Positions 45,700 to 56,200 of a stretch of 64,000 nucleotides of DNA are shown one piece after another. Positions within the stretch are counted from its first letter, which is position 1; every line of letters starts with the position of its first letter. Made by a program: the position numbers and the translations under genes. Where the stretch lies: assembly GCA_015501605.1 (NCBI GenBank), contig JADNRZ010000028.1, positions 426,311-490,310 of the forward strand, written 5' to 3'. The notes below the pieces were generated by a model. That model was not told where the DNA came from, searched no databases, and saw only the letters and a list, made by a program, of their open reading frames with translations. The stretch is from Panaeolus papilionaceus (Eukaryota > Basidiomycota > Agaricomycetes > Agaricales).

Positions 45700-46574
45700 A
45701 TGCCACAACGATTGTTCACTCACTGAAGACATACACAAATGATTGCAGCCCGAGAGTACACTTAAAATCAACACCCAACTTCGCCATATACTTGTACATG
45801 CTTGAAGACAATGAAGAGGTGGGGAAAGGGTGTTGGTGATGGTCGGAGTGATCTGGAGTCTTGCGATGTTCTGTAGCACCCTCAGTATTCACCCTCACAG
45901 ATGGCATTATGTTAATCTCATTGAAGTAGACTCTCGCTAATCTGAAAACTATCAAGCAGTTTACAAATATCACAAAGTATTGACTCTCAAACAGAATGCG
46001 ACCTCATGTTTTAAAAAGAACACATGAGGTGTGGACGTTCTTCCAGCGATTAATGTGAGAAACTCAATCGGGGTGCTTCAGACTGCCATTGTCTATTAAC
46101 AACATATATACACTAGCGATTCAATGTAGAACTTTTGTGTGTTCATCTTTAGGAATATCGACAGTTAAAATTTGAAGAAGACGATCTGCGTTTGGCCGGG
46201 GCGTCGAGCACACTTGTCTGAAAAGTTCAATCATTACACCAACAATTGCATGATGCTCTCTAAGCTCATTTTGATGTAACCTGAAATGCTGATGCCGTGT
46301 CAGACGTGTCAAACCTCACCCAGTGGTTGCTCACGAGGCCTTGGACGATTTTCCCATACTAGTACTATCCCTAGTGACACTACTTCGAGTCTTCGATGTC
46401 CGACTGCCATGATCCATAACTAATGTGCTTAAAGGATATAAAAAATGTGAAAATGTGAACTCGACTATCCCTGCATTTACAGCTAACGGAACAACCAGGG
46501 ATCAAAAAATGAGGCCCACGCAGACGCAATCTTGCGAGACTCTTCGAATTGATCGAAATGTTACAGTAGTGTAT
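45700..46574. other. Intergenic; possible tail of copy I
   Basis: At 45804-45840 the sequence TGAAGACAATGAAGAGGTGGGG..AAAGGGTGTTGGTGATGG resembles the codons of the MKCWGKxVGD tail with Cys-Trp changed, so the remnant of copy I may extend to about 45850. Beyond that nothing is recognisable; the minus-strand frame at 46121-46312 is unassigned. Confidence 0.35.
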
Positions 46575-46880
46575 GTTTGACTTTTAACGGGGTCGTATAC
46601 CCAGACAAGGATTTGGAAAACGATATGTAGTGAAATCCCCGCCTGGGGATGAGTCAATGGGGAGAATGACACCGAATGCTCGTCATGGACACTGTTGACC
46701 GGTGGAGGGAGCGTGACGGTCGGCGTCTGTGTTGGAGCAAAACAAACCCCATATAAGGTGGATGCGGGAGGGGGGGGAAAGCTATATCAAAAGGTAAATT
46801 CCGACAATAAAGAATTTTGCAACGTACGGCCGGCGAGGATGTAACATTAGTAGGACCACGAAGTCGAGAAGAGGATTCAT
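46575..46880 (-). pseudogene. Secreted GPI-protein family, decayed copy 1 (5' part)
   Basis: The minus strand reads a first-exon-like MMNPLLDFVVLLMLH at about 46876-46830, then across an intron TLYGVCFAPTQTPTVTLPPP, VNSVHDEHSVSFSPL and LVWVYDPVKSQTYT. These align with exons 1 and 2 of the intact gene (TLYDVSFVPTQTPTATLPPL, KSVHDEFSASFSAINPS, LVWLYNPVKSQTYT). The middle is disrupted (frame wanders around PQAGISLHIVF) and exon 3 is not found downstream. Confidence 0.75.
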
Positions 46881-47475
46881 CATGGAAGATCTAAAAAGCT
46901 GTAGGATGACAATGTAGAGAAAAAGAAACTGCGAAAGGCTATAGTTTTGGGCTAAAAAGAGTTCGGGCTCTTTGGAACTTACAGCTCAATGAGAACGTCA
47001 GGTCCAGGATCATTCTCCTACGATTCTCCTGTGCTCCGATTATGCCGTTTTGCTGTCACTCATTTTACCCGAGTATCAACCGCCCTCGAGATATAAAAAC
47101 AGATGATGGAGTGGAGATTTACATTACATTTACCCTGTGATCAACCGAGCATATGGTCTATGCAGAGCATCAGTAATTATCGAGGATGATGGGACAATCC
47201 AGATGAATAGTTTAAGGTTTCGTCTGGTCCTCCGTTAAGACCCTACCTTAATACGGTCGTAACGGCGACAAGGTAGCAAAGCGGTAAAGGCTTCTCTACT
47301 GACTTCAATGTCTATATGGGGACTACATGTGTATTAAGGGTATCACTGCGTCGCCACTCGTTTTACAGGGTGAAGACCTTCAGTACCTCAGGCTATTGAC
47401 GCGTGGCTGTGTTAGGGGGATCTGCTTACGAAATAAAACCTGCAGTTATAAAGGCCCGAGAAATAGAACTCACAT
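46881..47475. other. Intergenic, no gene seen
   Basis: AT-rich sequence without a recognisable reading frame, repeat or RNA gene. Confidence 0.35.
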
Positions 47476-48284
47476 TTACTCAGTCAGGATGCCGATAGAT
47501 ATAGCCAGGATGGTTACCAAGCACGATACGGTGAGCAGGTTGGCCTGGGAGGTGGCCACACCATTGGAAAGTGTTGCCGTCCCAACAGGGACAAGTGTTC
47601 CTGATATCGTGGCTGTGAACGTCTGCGTCAGCAAAGTTTCAACGAGAGTCTCCTGGCCGTTGATCGTCTGAGTCGTTTTGGCAATCACGGGATTTATTGC
47701 CTCCTTGATGCAGACACCATGTTGTGCATCACGATCGAATGTGCAGTTCTCAATTGATCCACCGAAGCTGAACTTGGAACCGTCTGGAAGAGTAGTGGGA
47801 GTGGAAGAGGGTGCCGGTATGGTTACCTGCAACATAGACGCGCCTTCAATACGCGTATCTTGGATACACCCATTAGAGTGTAGCACGAGGATTAATTAGA
47901 AAAGCTGAACTCACAGTCAATTGTTGTGGGTGTTGTGAGTATAGTGTATGTCTGGCTTTTGACAGGGTTATATAACCAGACGAGGCTTCGAATAACCTCC
48001 ACTCTATACGTAGTAACATCACTACCTGGGGAAGGGTTGATGGCAGAGAAGGATGCAGAAAACTCGTCATGGACGCTTTTGAGCGGTAAAGGAGGAAGCG
48101 TGGCGGTTGGTGTCTGTGTTGGGACAAAACTGACATCGTACAAGGTAGCTGTGCTGACGGCAGACGACACTGTTTGTGTAATCAAGCATAATTTAAAATC
48201 AACGTTTGCGAGATATTAAATCGTTTAGAACGTACATGCCGCGAAGATGTTCGCTAGTATGGTGATGCTCATGAGGAGATTCAT
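47476..48284 (-). CDS. Small secreted, probably GPI-anchored protein (intact copy)
   Basis: Minus-strand exons 48284-48236, 48169-47915 and 47858-47476 join in phase to 228 residues. Residues 1-16 (MNLLMSITILANIFAA) form a signal peptide. The ectodomain is rich in Thr/Pro/Ser and Val, with VPTQTPTATLPPL and NPSPGSDVTTYRVEVIRSLV, an NCT sequon in GGSIENCTFD, and Cys residues in IDC, ENC and VCIKE. The last 25 residues (ATSQANLLTVSCLVTILAIS..) are a hydrophobic C-terminus without basic residues, the layout of a GPI-attachment signal. I know no named family for it. Two decayed copies flank it, with a further exon fragment at 40.3 kb. Probably extracellular or on the cell wall; function unknown. 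Confidence 0.7.
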
Positions 48285-49393
48285 GGTTGAGCGCATTTAC
48301 TAGACTTGGGTTTGATGTTGAAAACCTGGGGTTCAAATATGCATGTATATATACTAAACTATTACCCATAAAATTTAGTTGCAGAATGTAAGACAAGACG
48401 CTTTTGGCGCCTAAAATAAGTATTCGTTAGGACAAAGTATGACCTCGAACCCTGCATTTGAGGAGCACCTCTTAAGAATTTGCACCAGGACGTCATTGAT
48501 TGAATCATATCCTCCAATGCTCCAGTACATCAACCCGGCCGATAAGCCACAATTTATTTAGACTGAGTACTATACGTATCATCGAAGCTATACAAATGTG
48601 CATTGAAGCCCGAGATCCACGTAATGCTGTCCAGCGGTGCTCGAGTATGGTCGCTGTAATGAATGGAATTATAAATAGTTCGACTTCGTACCATATTGAT
48701 CGAGTACATAAATAGCTAGAAATGGAGACGGTAATCTATGCGATGCCGGCCTCGATTGATTGGAGCACCTTTGTGGACCTGGAACCGCGCCATTTGGAAG
48801 AGATTCATGCTTCCTGAAGAGTACTCAAAATCATGTTCACGACATACACGCGTATAATATATTTGCCAGTGTAGCGACTATTCTGAGGGTATTCATGAGG
48901 GATAGCGTAGAACAAGGCATGAGATGTCTCAGCGAAGTATGACTCTATATAGCGGGAAAATACTCGCAAAAATCAGCATGTTTCATCAAATCTTATACTG
49001 GTCACACTAAAAAAAACTATCCATTAGGGTCAAAGACAGAAATCGAGTTGAGTCATGAAATCATTCGCGCCATTACCAACCCAGAAGACGTAGGTAATGC
49101 AGTCATCTCTGCACCGATACTCCAGCGTCCTAACCGTGCCGAAAAGCCGTTGTGTCTTGATTGATGATCAGCAACATGTCGAAGGACAGTATTAAGAATA
49201 GATACTAAATTACACTGCGATCTCGTGGAACAACCCTTTTGGAAGTGCGGAGAGGCGCAATAGAGAGTAGCGCATATAAAGGTTCGCCAAGTTCAATTCA
49301 TGTATTCACACTCCATGGTATTGTACTAATGGAGGGACAGGATAGGTCCACAAGATTATGATCATTACTACTTCTGACTAGCAAATTTTCGAA
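48285..49393. other. Intergenic, no gene seen
   Basis: Leader of the secreted-protein gene to about 48420, then AT-rich sequence. The words CATTGAAGCCCGAGATCCAC and CAAAGTATGACCTCGAACCC resemble other intergenic bits (for example 45976) but no clear repeat could be delimited. Confidence 0.3.
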
Positions 49394-50145
49394 TTGTGGG
49401 GTTACGACCATTTCGCTACAGCGTTGAAGAGCGTAAGCATCGCCCATCCCATTGACAGGGAGACGATACGTTCCATTTTTCGAACCCAACTGTCTGTAAT
49501 TGTAATAGTAGCTGTCGCCGTGGCATGCGGAACTAGCGTACCAGTTACGGTCTGGGTAAGTGTCTATGGTGACAAGCTCTCCACCACATTCTTAACCCCG
49601 CTAACCGTCTTTGCCCAGCGTGTCAGAGTTGGGACAATCGCTTGTTGATTTCTGACTCTCTGTTATTTCTCCAAATCAAAAGTACAACTCATGATCCATC
49701 CACCCAAGTTGAAGGAGGTGCCGTCGGGAAGGGTAGTTGGGCCGGGCAAGAGAATGGAGATGGTCTCTTGCATCATAGACGCGCCATCCACACGCGTATC
49801 TGCGTAGAAGTTCATCTGCAACGTTAGTACCAACTGAGTAAGTGCAATTATTTGAACTTACATTTGACTGTCGTGGGCGTTGAGGGCACTGTGTAAGTTT
49901 CACTTCTGATGGCGTTATACAACCATATGAGACCTTCTAAGACGCGTGCCTTATATCTTGTAACGTCGTTGCCTGGAGAGGGGCTAATTGGGATGGGGAC
50001 TACAGAGCCCTCTTTGTGTAGGCTATTTAAAGGGGTACAAGTAGTCAGTAAGGGCGTAGATACGCATCTAACATCGTGGAGCGTAACACTGACAGTGGTG
50101 GTGTGGGGGCGTGCACTGGTTGCACCTGGGCAGGTTGTTAATTAA
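49394..50145 (-). pseudogene. Secreted GPI-protein family, decayed copy 2
   Basis: From the right on the minus strand: TTVSVTLHDVRCVSTPLLTT, SLHKEGSVVPIPISPSPGND and LIWLYNAIRSETYTVPSTPT (exon 2 equivalent), a GTAAGT donor near 49863, then after GCAG the exon 3 equivalent TRVDGASMMQETISILLP, LPDGTSFNLGGWIMSC. The frame then breaks (TGA/TAA after CTFDLEK), and further on QTVTGTLVPHATATATITIT recalls the QTFTATISGTLVPVGTAT of the intact gene. No signal-peptide exon was found to the right of 50145. Confidence 0.72.
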
Positions 50146-50469
50146 ATTTGAGGATCGGAAGCTCGTTGTCGAACCCCACATTCACCAAGAATAAACATGA
50201 GGGGCGGTCATCCATTAGAGGGCAACATTTCTACACTGATCAAGCAGCAGTTTGAACGAAGGACAATGACAAGCTTCCTTAACTGTCTTCCTGCTGTGTA
50301 CCACACTCTACACGACCTAGGAATCATGTATACAAATGTATTGTGGCGCATATGTAATATAAGAGGGAGTAAGTATATGACGAGAGAAAACACAACCAAT
50401 TCATTTTGTATCTGCGTCGACTGATAGGGCCGGAACATCAGGGCGGATTACTACATTTACAGAATGGAA

Positions 50470-50960
50470 GGATCTATGCGAGCATAGATCCTACTTCTTG
50501 GGCACGTGACTCGAGTCGACTCATACGTCGGACTCCTACCAACCTTTTCCTCTTCATTCCCTTAACTTAGTATTCCTTATTTCTTCGCCGACGTAGCTGC
50601 TCGCGCTCTCGCTTCCTCTCACTCTCTCGCTTATTTTTTAACCCACCCACCTCCCCCCTTGTCAACACCCTTTCACCGCCTCTTCTCCTAAACCCTTACG
50701 TCTTTACTCCCATTCCCACTGCACGCAATTAAATCAATCTCTAGAGTCGTTATATAGATATTCGTTACTTGGGTTTTTTAACTAACGTACACATTTTTGT
50801 AATCCGAGCTCTCTCGTGGTTTGGGTAGAGGGAGGCGAGGCGGCGTTCGGGGGGCTCACCCGTCCACCGTCCTCACCTCTCGCCCTGGGAGGGGGTCAAG
50901 CCAGGCTCCCCTCTCCCATCCCCACATACACTACCCGACTACGGGAGACTCACCACGTAG
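50470..50960 (+). repeat. Dispersed palindrome-CACGTG repeat (copy 4)
   Basis: Begins with a perfect palindrome at 50470-50491 (GGATCTATGC, two bases, GCATAGATCC), then CTACTTCTTGGGCACGTGAC, a CT-rich region, and about 350-400 bases later CCCGTCCACCGTCCTCACCT and CTCTCGCCCTGGGAGGGGG. The order and words match the minus-strand copies at 41385-40945 and 45164-44660. The right boundary is approximate. Confidence 0.55.
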
Positions 50961-51111
50961 AACCAAGATATAGCCTGTGATAAAGTTATATATTTAAATA
51001 TATGATTCATTGATGCTCTCTGATATGCGGGGACAAACCATCTTTTAAAAACGTCGTTATACACTTCAAGTAAGCAAGAAGAGGTTCGTTCGTTTTGGGA
51101 TGCCCATGTAG

Positions 51112-52730
51112 CTAAACAATTACAGTTTTGAGTAAAAAAGATTCCATCGATGATATATAGACCAACTTTCCGGTGGCTTCATCCAGCGTTATGTGGAAGT
51201 GTTCGTTATCCAGTACTCCATAGCTAACCCCAAGCCCACGCAGTTCTTCCATCGCCCTCCTCCCCACCTGGAACGTTGCAGTGACATAGTCACCCTGCTT
51301 GAAGTCTTGTCGAGGTTCGAATTCGTCGGGCCATTGAAACTCTACTAGATATGTCGTTTGTCCTGCTCCGATTGAATACGCCATGTATCGATAACCAAGG
51401 TGGGGCGTGCCTGCGACCGTGCACGTACCGCGTCCGCCGAAGCGGATACCAACTTTGGAGGGGAAGTCGCACAGTTTCACTGCTTCTGGAAGTTTGCTTT
51501 CAACTTCGTCAAAAACGATAACTCCAAAAATAGCGGTCTGAGAATAGACGGATACGCGTGTGGTTCCATCAATTCGATACGACTGGGAGAACAGGATCGG
51601 TTGCCCAAATGAGTGTTTTACCGATACGATCTTTTCAGGGATAACTGGAGTTAATTCCATGTCATCAGTGGGGGGATCAGTCTCTGAAAAGAGGGTATCG
51701 GGGTGAGGATGCTGGAGGATTTTGATCCGTTTACGGTCAACTAACAACAGTCTGGTCTCTTCGACCAAGTAGACCTCGCTGCGACGGAACCGGAGTGCAA
51801 GAATAGCACATTTCTATGCTGGATTTGGCCGGAAGGGAGCTGTCGCCAAATAACAACCACTCCCATGGATCCTACATAGTCGGGATCCACGACAGGGAAT
51901 GCAGAGTTATTTGTATCCCAGGATACGACGACTCGATTGTGGCTGACTGAGAGCGATATGGGGTTAGGATGATGGAAGGTCAAGTTGAAAATCGGGGCCA
52001 ACCGCAGCGCGTTACCATTACACGCTGCTACCCTCGTCACAGTAAGAGAGGTTGGGCCTGAACCATTAGTGAGACGACTGGACCAGTAAGCTGCTACAAT
52101 GAACTCGAGTCTGTCACCTCCGAAATCGACATGAATGGCCAGGCGCGTCCTCCCGATTCCGTGTTGCCCATTAGGAGTGTCGGTTAAAATACACCATTCG
52201 GAGATCGCGCCTTTTTGGGTGAGATCGAGGTAGTAGAGCTGACCATCTGAGGCTGCAGTGATAAGCCATCGTCCTCCCGGAATCAAGATGACGTCTTGCC
52301 ATTGGTCTCTACTATCAGGAAAGCATGGCAAACTGCGAGAATGACGGGAGACTTCCTTGGATTTGTGCATCCCTTTTCTGGGTTTGCGTACTCGTGTCCA
52401 GTTCAGAACCAGCCGCTCCAGCCCATCCGTCGAGAAGGAGGATAAGTTATATCCTGCAAGAGATACACTGATAATATCCGTTTGTTGATATTGTTTGACA
52501 AGCCGTAACCAGACGGAACGATCTCGAGTAAGCTTTTGAAGATATGTCGAGGACTGTTTGAGAATATATCAGATCGATAATCATGGTTCTGCTCTATCTG
52601 GCTGACGGAGCAATGAAACGATGTATACCTGTCGTAATCGCAAAATATCCAACCAATTGCAGAAGGAAAGAACCTTCAAAAGCAGCTCCTCGGGAAAGTC
52701 GCAGAATGAAATTGAGGTACGACTCGTCAT
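51112..52730 (-). pseudogene. F-box protein gene with one frameshift
   Basis: Exon 1 (52730-52629) starts MTSRTSISFC and contains a typical F-box, FPEELLLKVLSFCNWLDILR. A 73-bp intron follows, then exon 2 from 52553 (YLQKLTRDRSVWLRLVKQ..). The rest has a propeller-like C-terminal region (GGRWLITAASDGQLYYLDLT, RVVVSWDTNN). F-box proteins recruit substrates to SCF ubiquitin ligases. Around 51770-51800 the frame shifts: one frame ends VLFLHSGSVAARSTW.., the next frame continues SEVYLVEETRLLLVDRKRIK to a stop at 51112. A single-base indel there, or a sequencing error, explains it. The gene may therefore be functional in the organism. The substrate is unknown. Confidence 0.7.
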
Positions 52731-53295
52731 GCTGGTGGTGGAGGTACGACTTGGTGGGATCCAAACCGTGTCCTATGTGCTGTGCATCTATTGATTGCGT
52801 CGTGCCAGTCGGTGACTTCCGAATCACGTTCAACCAGGTTTGACAAGGTATTCGTGTTATCGATCATCGCTTTTGGACCTGCGGCAGGTATATAAATGAC
52901 CAATATCACAGGATCGTTGATAAGAATAGTGAAATACATAACAGAGGTATCAATTAAGTGCAATGATGACAAAACAATGGGTGGTAATTCAAACAGGTAT
53001 CTATAACAATCCACGAACTCGAAATACGTAGATATGGATGCATGTAACAGGCTCAAAGAATAAATGGGTAATGGAAAGAAATTGCAGGATAAGTCAGTAC
53101 GAGGATCCAATGAGGTTAGTTAATAAAGCGGATGTAAAATGTAAAAACAGAAGGATTAGGTAAAGTAGATAAACGACAACAACGACCCAATGAAAAGGAG
53201 CCATAAAGAACCAGAAACTATATAAGCCATAGCACAAAAGGGAAGAAAAATAAAACGACAGATCAGCAACTGTAACCACCCAACCCCAGCCTCAC
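52731..53295. other. Intergenic between the F-box and TBC genes
   Basis: AT-rich, no reading frame with a recognisable domain. It holds the leader of the F-box gene and the 3' flank of the TBC gene, with AT-rich stretches near 52900-53060. Confidence 0.4.
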
Positions 53296-56200
53296 TCAAA
53301 TCCGAGGCAACGATATCCCCATCCCCCTCGACGCCCCCAACGTTCCCAACAACCCACCCGCATTCGCCACTCTCCGTCCCGAATCAAGCTTCTTCTCTCG
53401 CTCCTTCACCTCCTTCTCCCTCGTCTTCTTAAAATCGTCGTCCTTGAACTTGACCCCCCACGCAAGCGCGAGGAATACCTCCGGTGCAGGAATGAGAGAG
53501 GAAGCGGGGGAGAAGAGGATGTTGAGTAGCGAGCGTTGGGATTGGGGTGTTGGAGGGAGTTCGAGGATGGGACGTTTGAGGAGGGAGGTTAGCGCCAGGG
53601 CGGTCCGCATGAGGAATGGAAGACCTGTGCATGAACCTCGTGGATTAGAAAAGAAGCGGGGAAAGGTGTGAATGAACATACCTTCGTACAAGAACACATC
53701 CCACACTCTCACTGCAACCTCACCCGGCAATGCGCGGACAAATAAACTTCTCATCCACCCCCCAAGGAGCTGTTCCTTGGGTATCCCGATGTCGTTGAGG
53801 ATACGCCTTGCGAGCTGGGGTTCATTGTGCTCGAGTGCCTTGGCAAAGAGCATGGAGTCGACCTCCAGGGCCATGGATACGGGGAATGAAGGCGGCGTAG
53901 AGGTGGTGGAGGGAGGAGGAGGGGAGAAGTATGGACGAATGTGTGTGTCCATGATGGATACGAAGATCCAGAAGGCGTCTTCTTCGGGTGCGAGAAGGAG
54001 GAGGGTGGAGGTAATGTGAATGAGACCTAAAGACGCTCAACCGTAAGCCTCTAGTTGGAGACAATGAATATACGAATCAAGAACTCACCGATATCATAAA
54101 CAACATCAGGCACCATATTCAAATAGGCTTGCAACAAACTAACGACTCCCTCTCTTGTATCAGCCCTCGCCTCAACATCACCCTCATCACCAGTCATACC
54201 CCGCTCCCTCCCGCCCACAGACCCTTCAACGCCAATCCCGCTCAGTATCTTGGACGCGTCGCGCTCGATATCACCCAAAACACCTGCGCGCTTGAACTCG
54301 CGATCGCAGAGCTGGCGGTAGACGCCTGGGACGCAACGCGCTTTGCCGTCGGTGAGGAAACTCCAGACGGGGTAGCGTACGCTGGCGGGAACGCCTTCGT
54401 GCACAAGCTTCTTCACCTTTTTGGATTTCCTCGCTTGAGCTGCGGTGAGTGTAGCAGTGGGCACGCTCACGCCACCACCTGTACCTATGGTGTTTGCCCC
54501 AGTGGAGTTAGAAGCTGCGACGGAGTTGGGAGCGGTAGAGGAGAAGGAAGAGATGAGCGACATCCATTTAAGCTCTCGAGCACGATGAGCTTCCATATTA
54601 GCCGCCTCTGCCTCCTTCTCTTTCTGACCCCTGTTCTTCTCCTTAGCTAGACTAGCAGCGATAGAAGCCGTTTCAGCGGCCGCCGAAGACGAAACGAACG
54701 ACATGGGGGATTCAGCGCGTAAAAAGTCGTTGGAAGCCGAGCCTGCGATACTCCCAGTTCCTCCTCCTGCACTACCCCCACCAATTGATCCCGGCGCACC
54801 GATAGCTGAAGACCCGCCTCCACCCATACGTAGATCAAGCGACCCTTCACGTCCAAGTACACCAGAATCCTCACTCGTCCTCGCAGCTCCCAAGGAGAAG
54901 CTGGGTCGTACGAGTTCGAATTCCATATCTTGGACTTGCAGCATCTCTGAATCCCCTCCTAAGCCTAGGCCCAGACCTTGCGATTGCGCCTGAGCCTGCG
55001 CAGACGCAAACGTATAGGAACCAGTTATACTCAACGGCGTGAGCGGGGTGACAGGACTCTGTAACGTATCGTCATCTTGACGACTCCGATTACGACGTAG
55101 GTTGGGAAGGGAGAGTTTGGAGCGCAGAGATGTTTGACGGGTGATGGTAGGTGAAGTGGAAGGGGGTGGAGAGATGACGGTGATGGAACGGGTGTCGTCT
55201 GTGGAGGGACGAGAGGTGGCGGAAATGTCGAGGAATGAGGCGGGGTCGGTTTCGCGTCGCTGAGGTAGTGATTGGAGAGAACCGATGCGTCCTTGGGATG
55301 GATGGGAGGGGAGGGAGGGACGTGAGTCGAAGGAGGGCCTGATGGCGATGTTGGGTGTGGAACGAGAGAGAACGGCGTCATTCAAAGTACTACGAGAAGT
55401 GACTGATCTCAACTCGTTACGACCACCGAGGACGGGTGAAGTAAAAGGAGAAGGGGTGTTCGTTGGCTTCTCTTCTTTATCTTTGTTCTTCTCATTATCC
55501 GACTCGTCCTCCTTTTCGACTTGCTTCTCATCCTTCTCATCTCTGCTAAACATACTCTTCGCAAGGGGACTACTGGGACTTTTGAGGCCGCCGAACGTTG
55601 TAGGGGGTTTCATAGGTGAATCGGCAGAGGTCGTACTCAACGAAAGAGGCGAAGGGCGAAGGGGTGATGATTTGGCTGGTTTAGAAGTCGCAGGTGCGTT
55701 GAGAGAAAGAGGTGACGAGGTAGGTGAAGATGACGAAAGTGAGAGGGGAGAAGATTTGGGCGGAGATGAAGTTGGTGGGGGAAGTGTGGGTGAAGGAGCA
55801 CCCGATGCGAGTTTGGAAGCCGAAGTGGAAGAGCTGGTGGTGAGTGAGCGTTTGATCTCGCTAGCTGAAGGTATTTCAGCCTTTTCGCTTCTGCATCGGT
55901 GTATAAATATGTTAGTACAGAAATCGAGCCATTGAACAAATGAATGAATCAATGAAAGGAAAAGGATAAAAACGTACCCTCTTTGAACAGGCATCGCAAC
56001 CTCCGCAGTCGTCGAATTGAAACCGGAAAAACTCCTAGAACGAGGTCGCATCCCAGGTTTCTTCGGGAAGAAATTCGCCCTAGGGATGGGGTTCTTGGAA
56101 CTCGTCTCTTCACCGCTTGTTACGTTCCCTCCTCCTGCTCCTGTGGCATTTGGCCCTTCTCCACCCATAGCACTACCCCCTCCTCCAACTCCATTACGAC

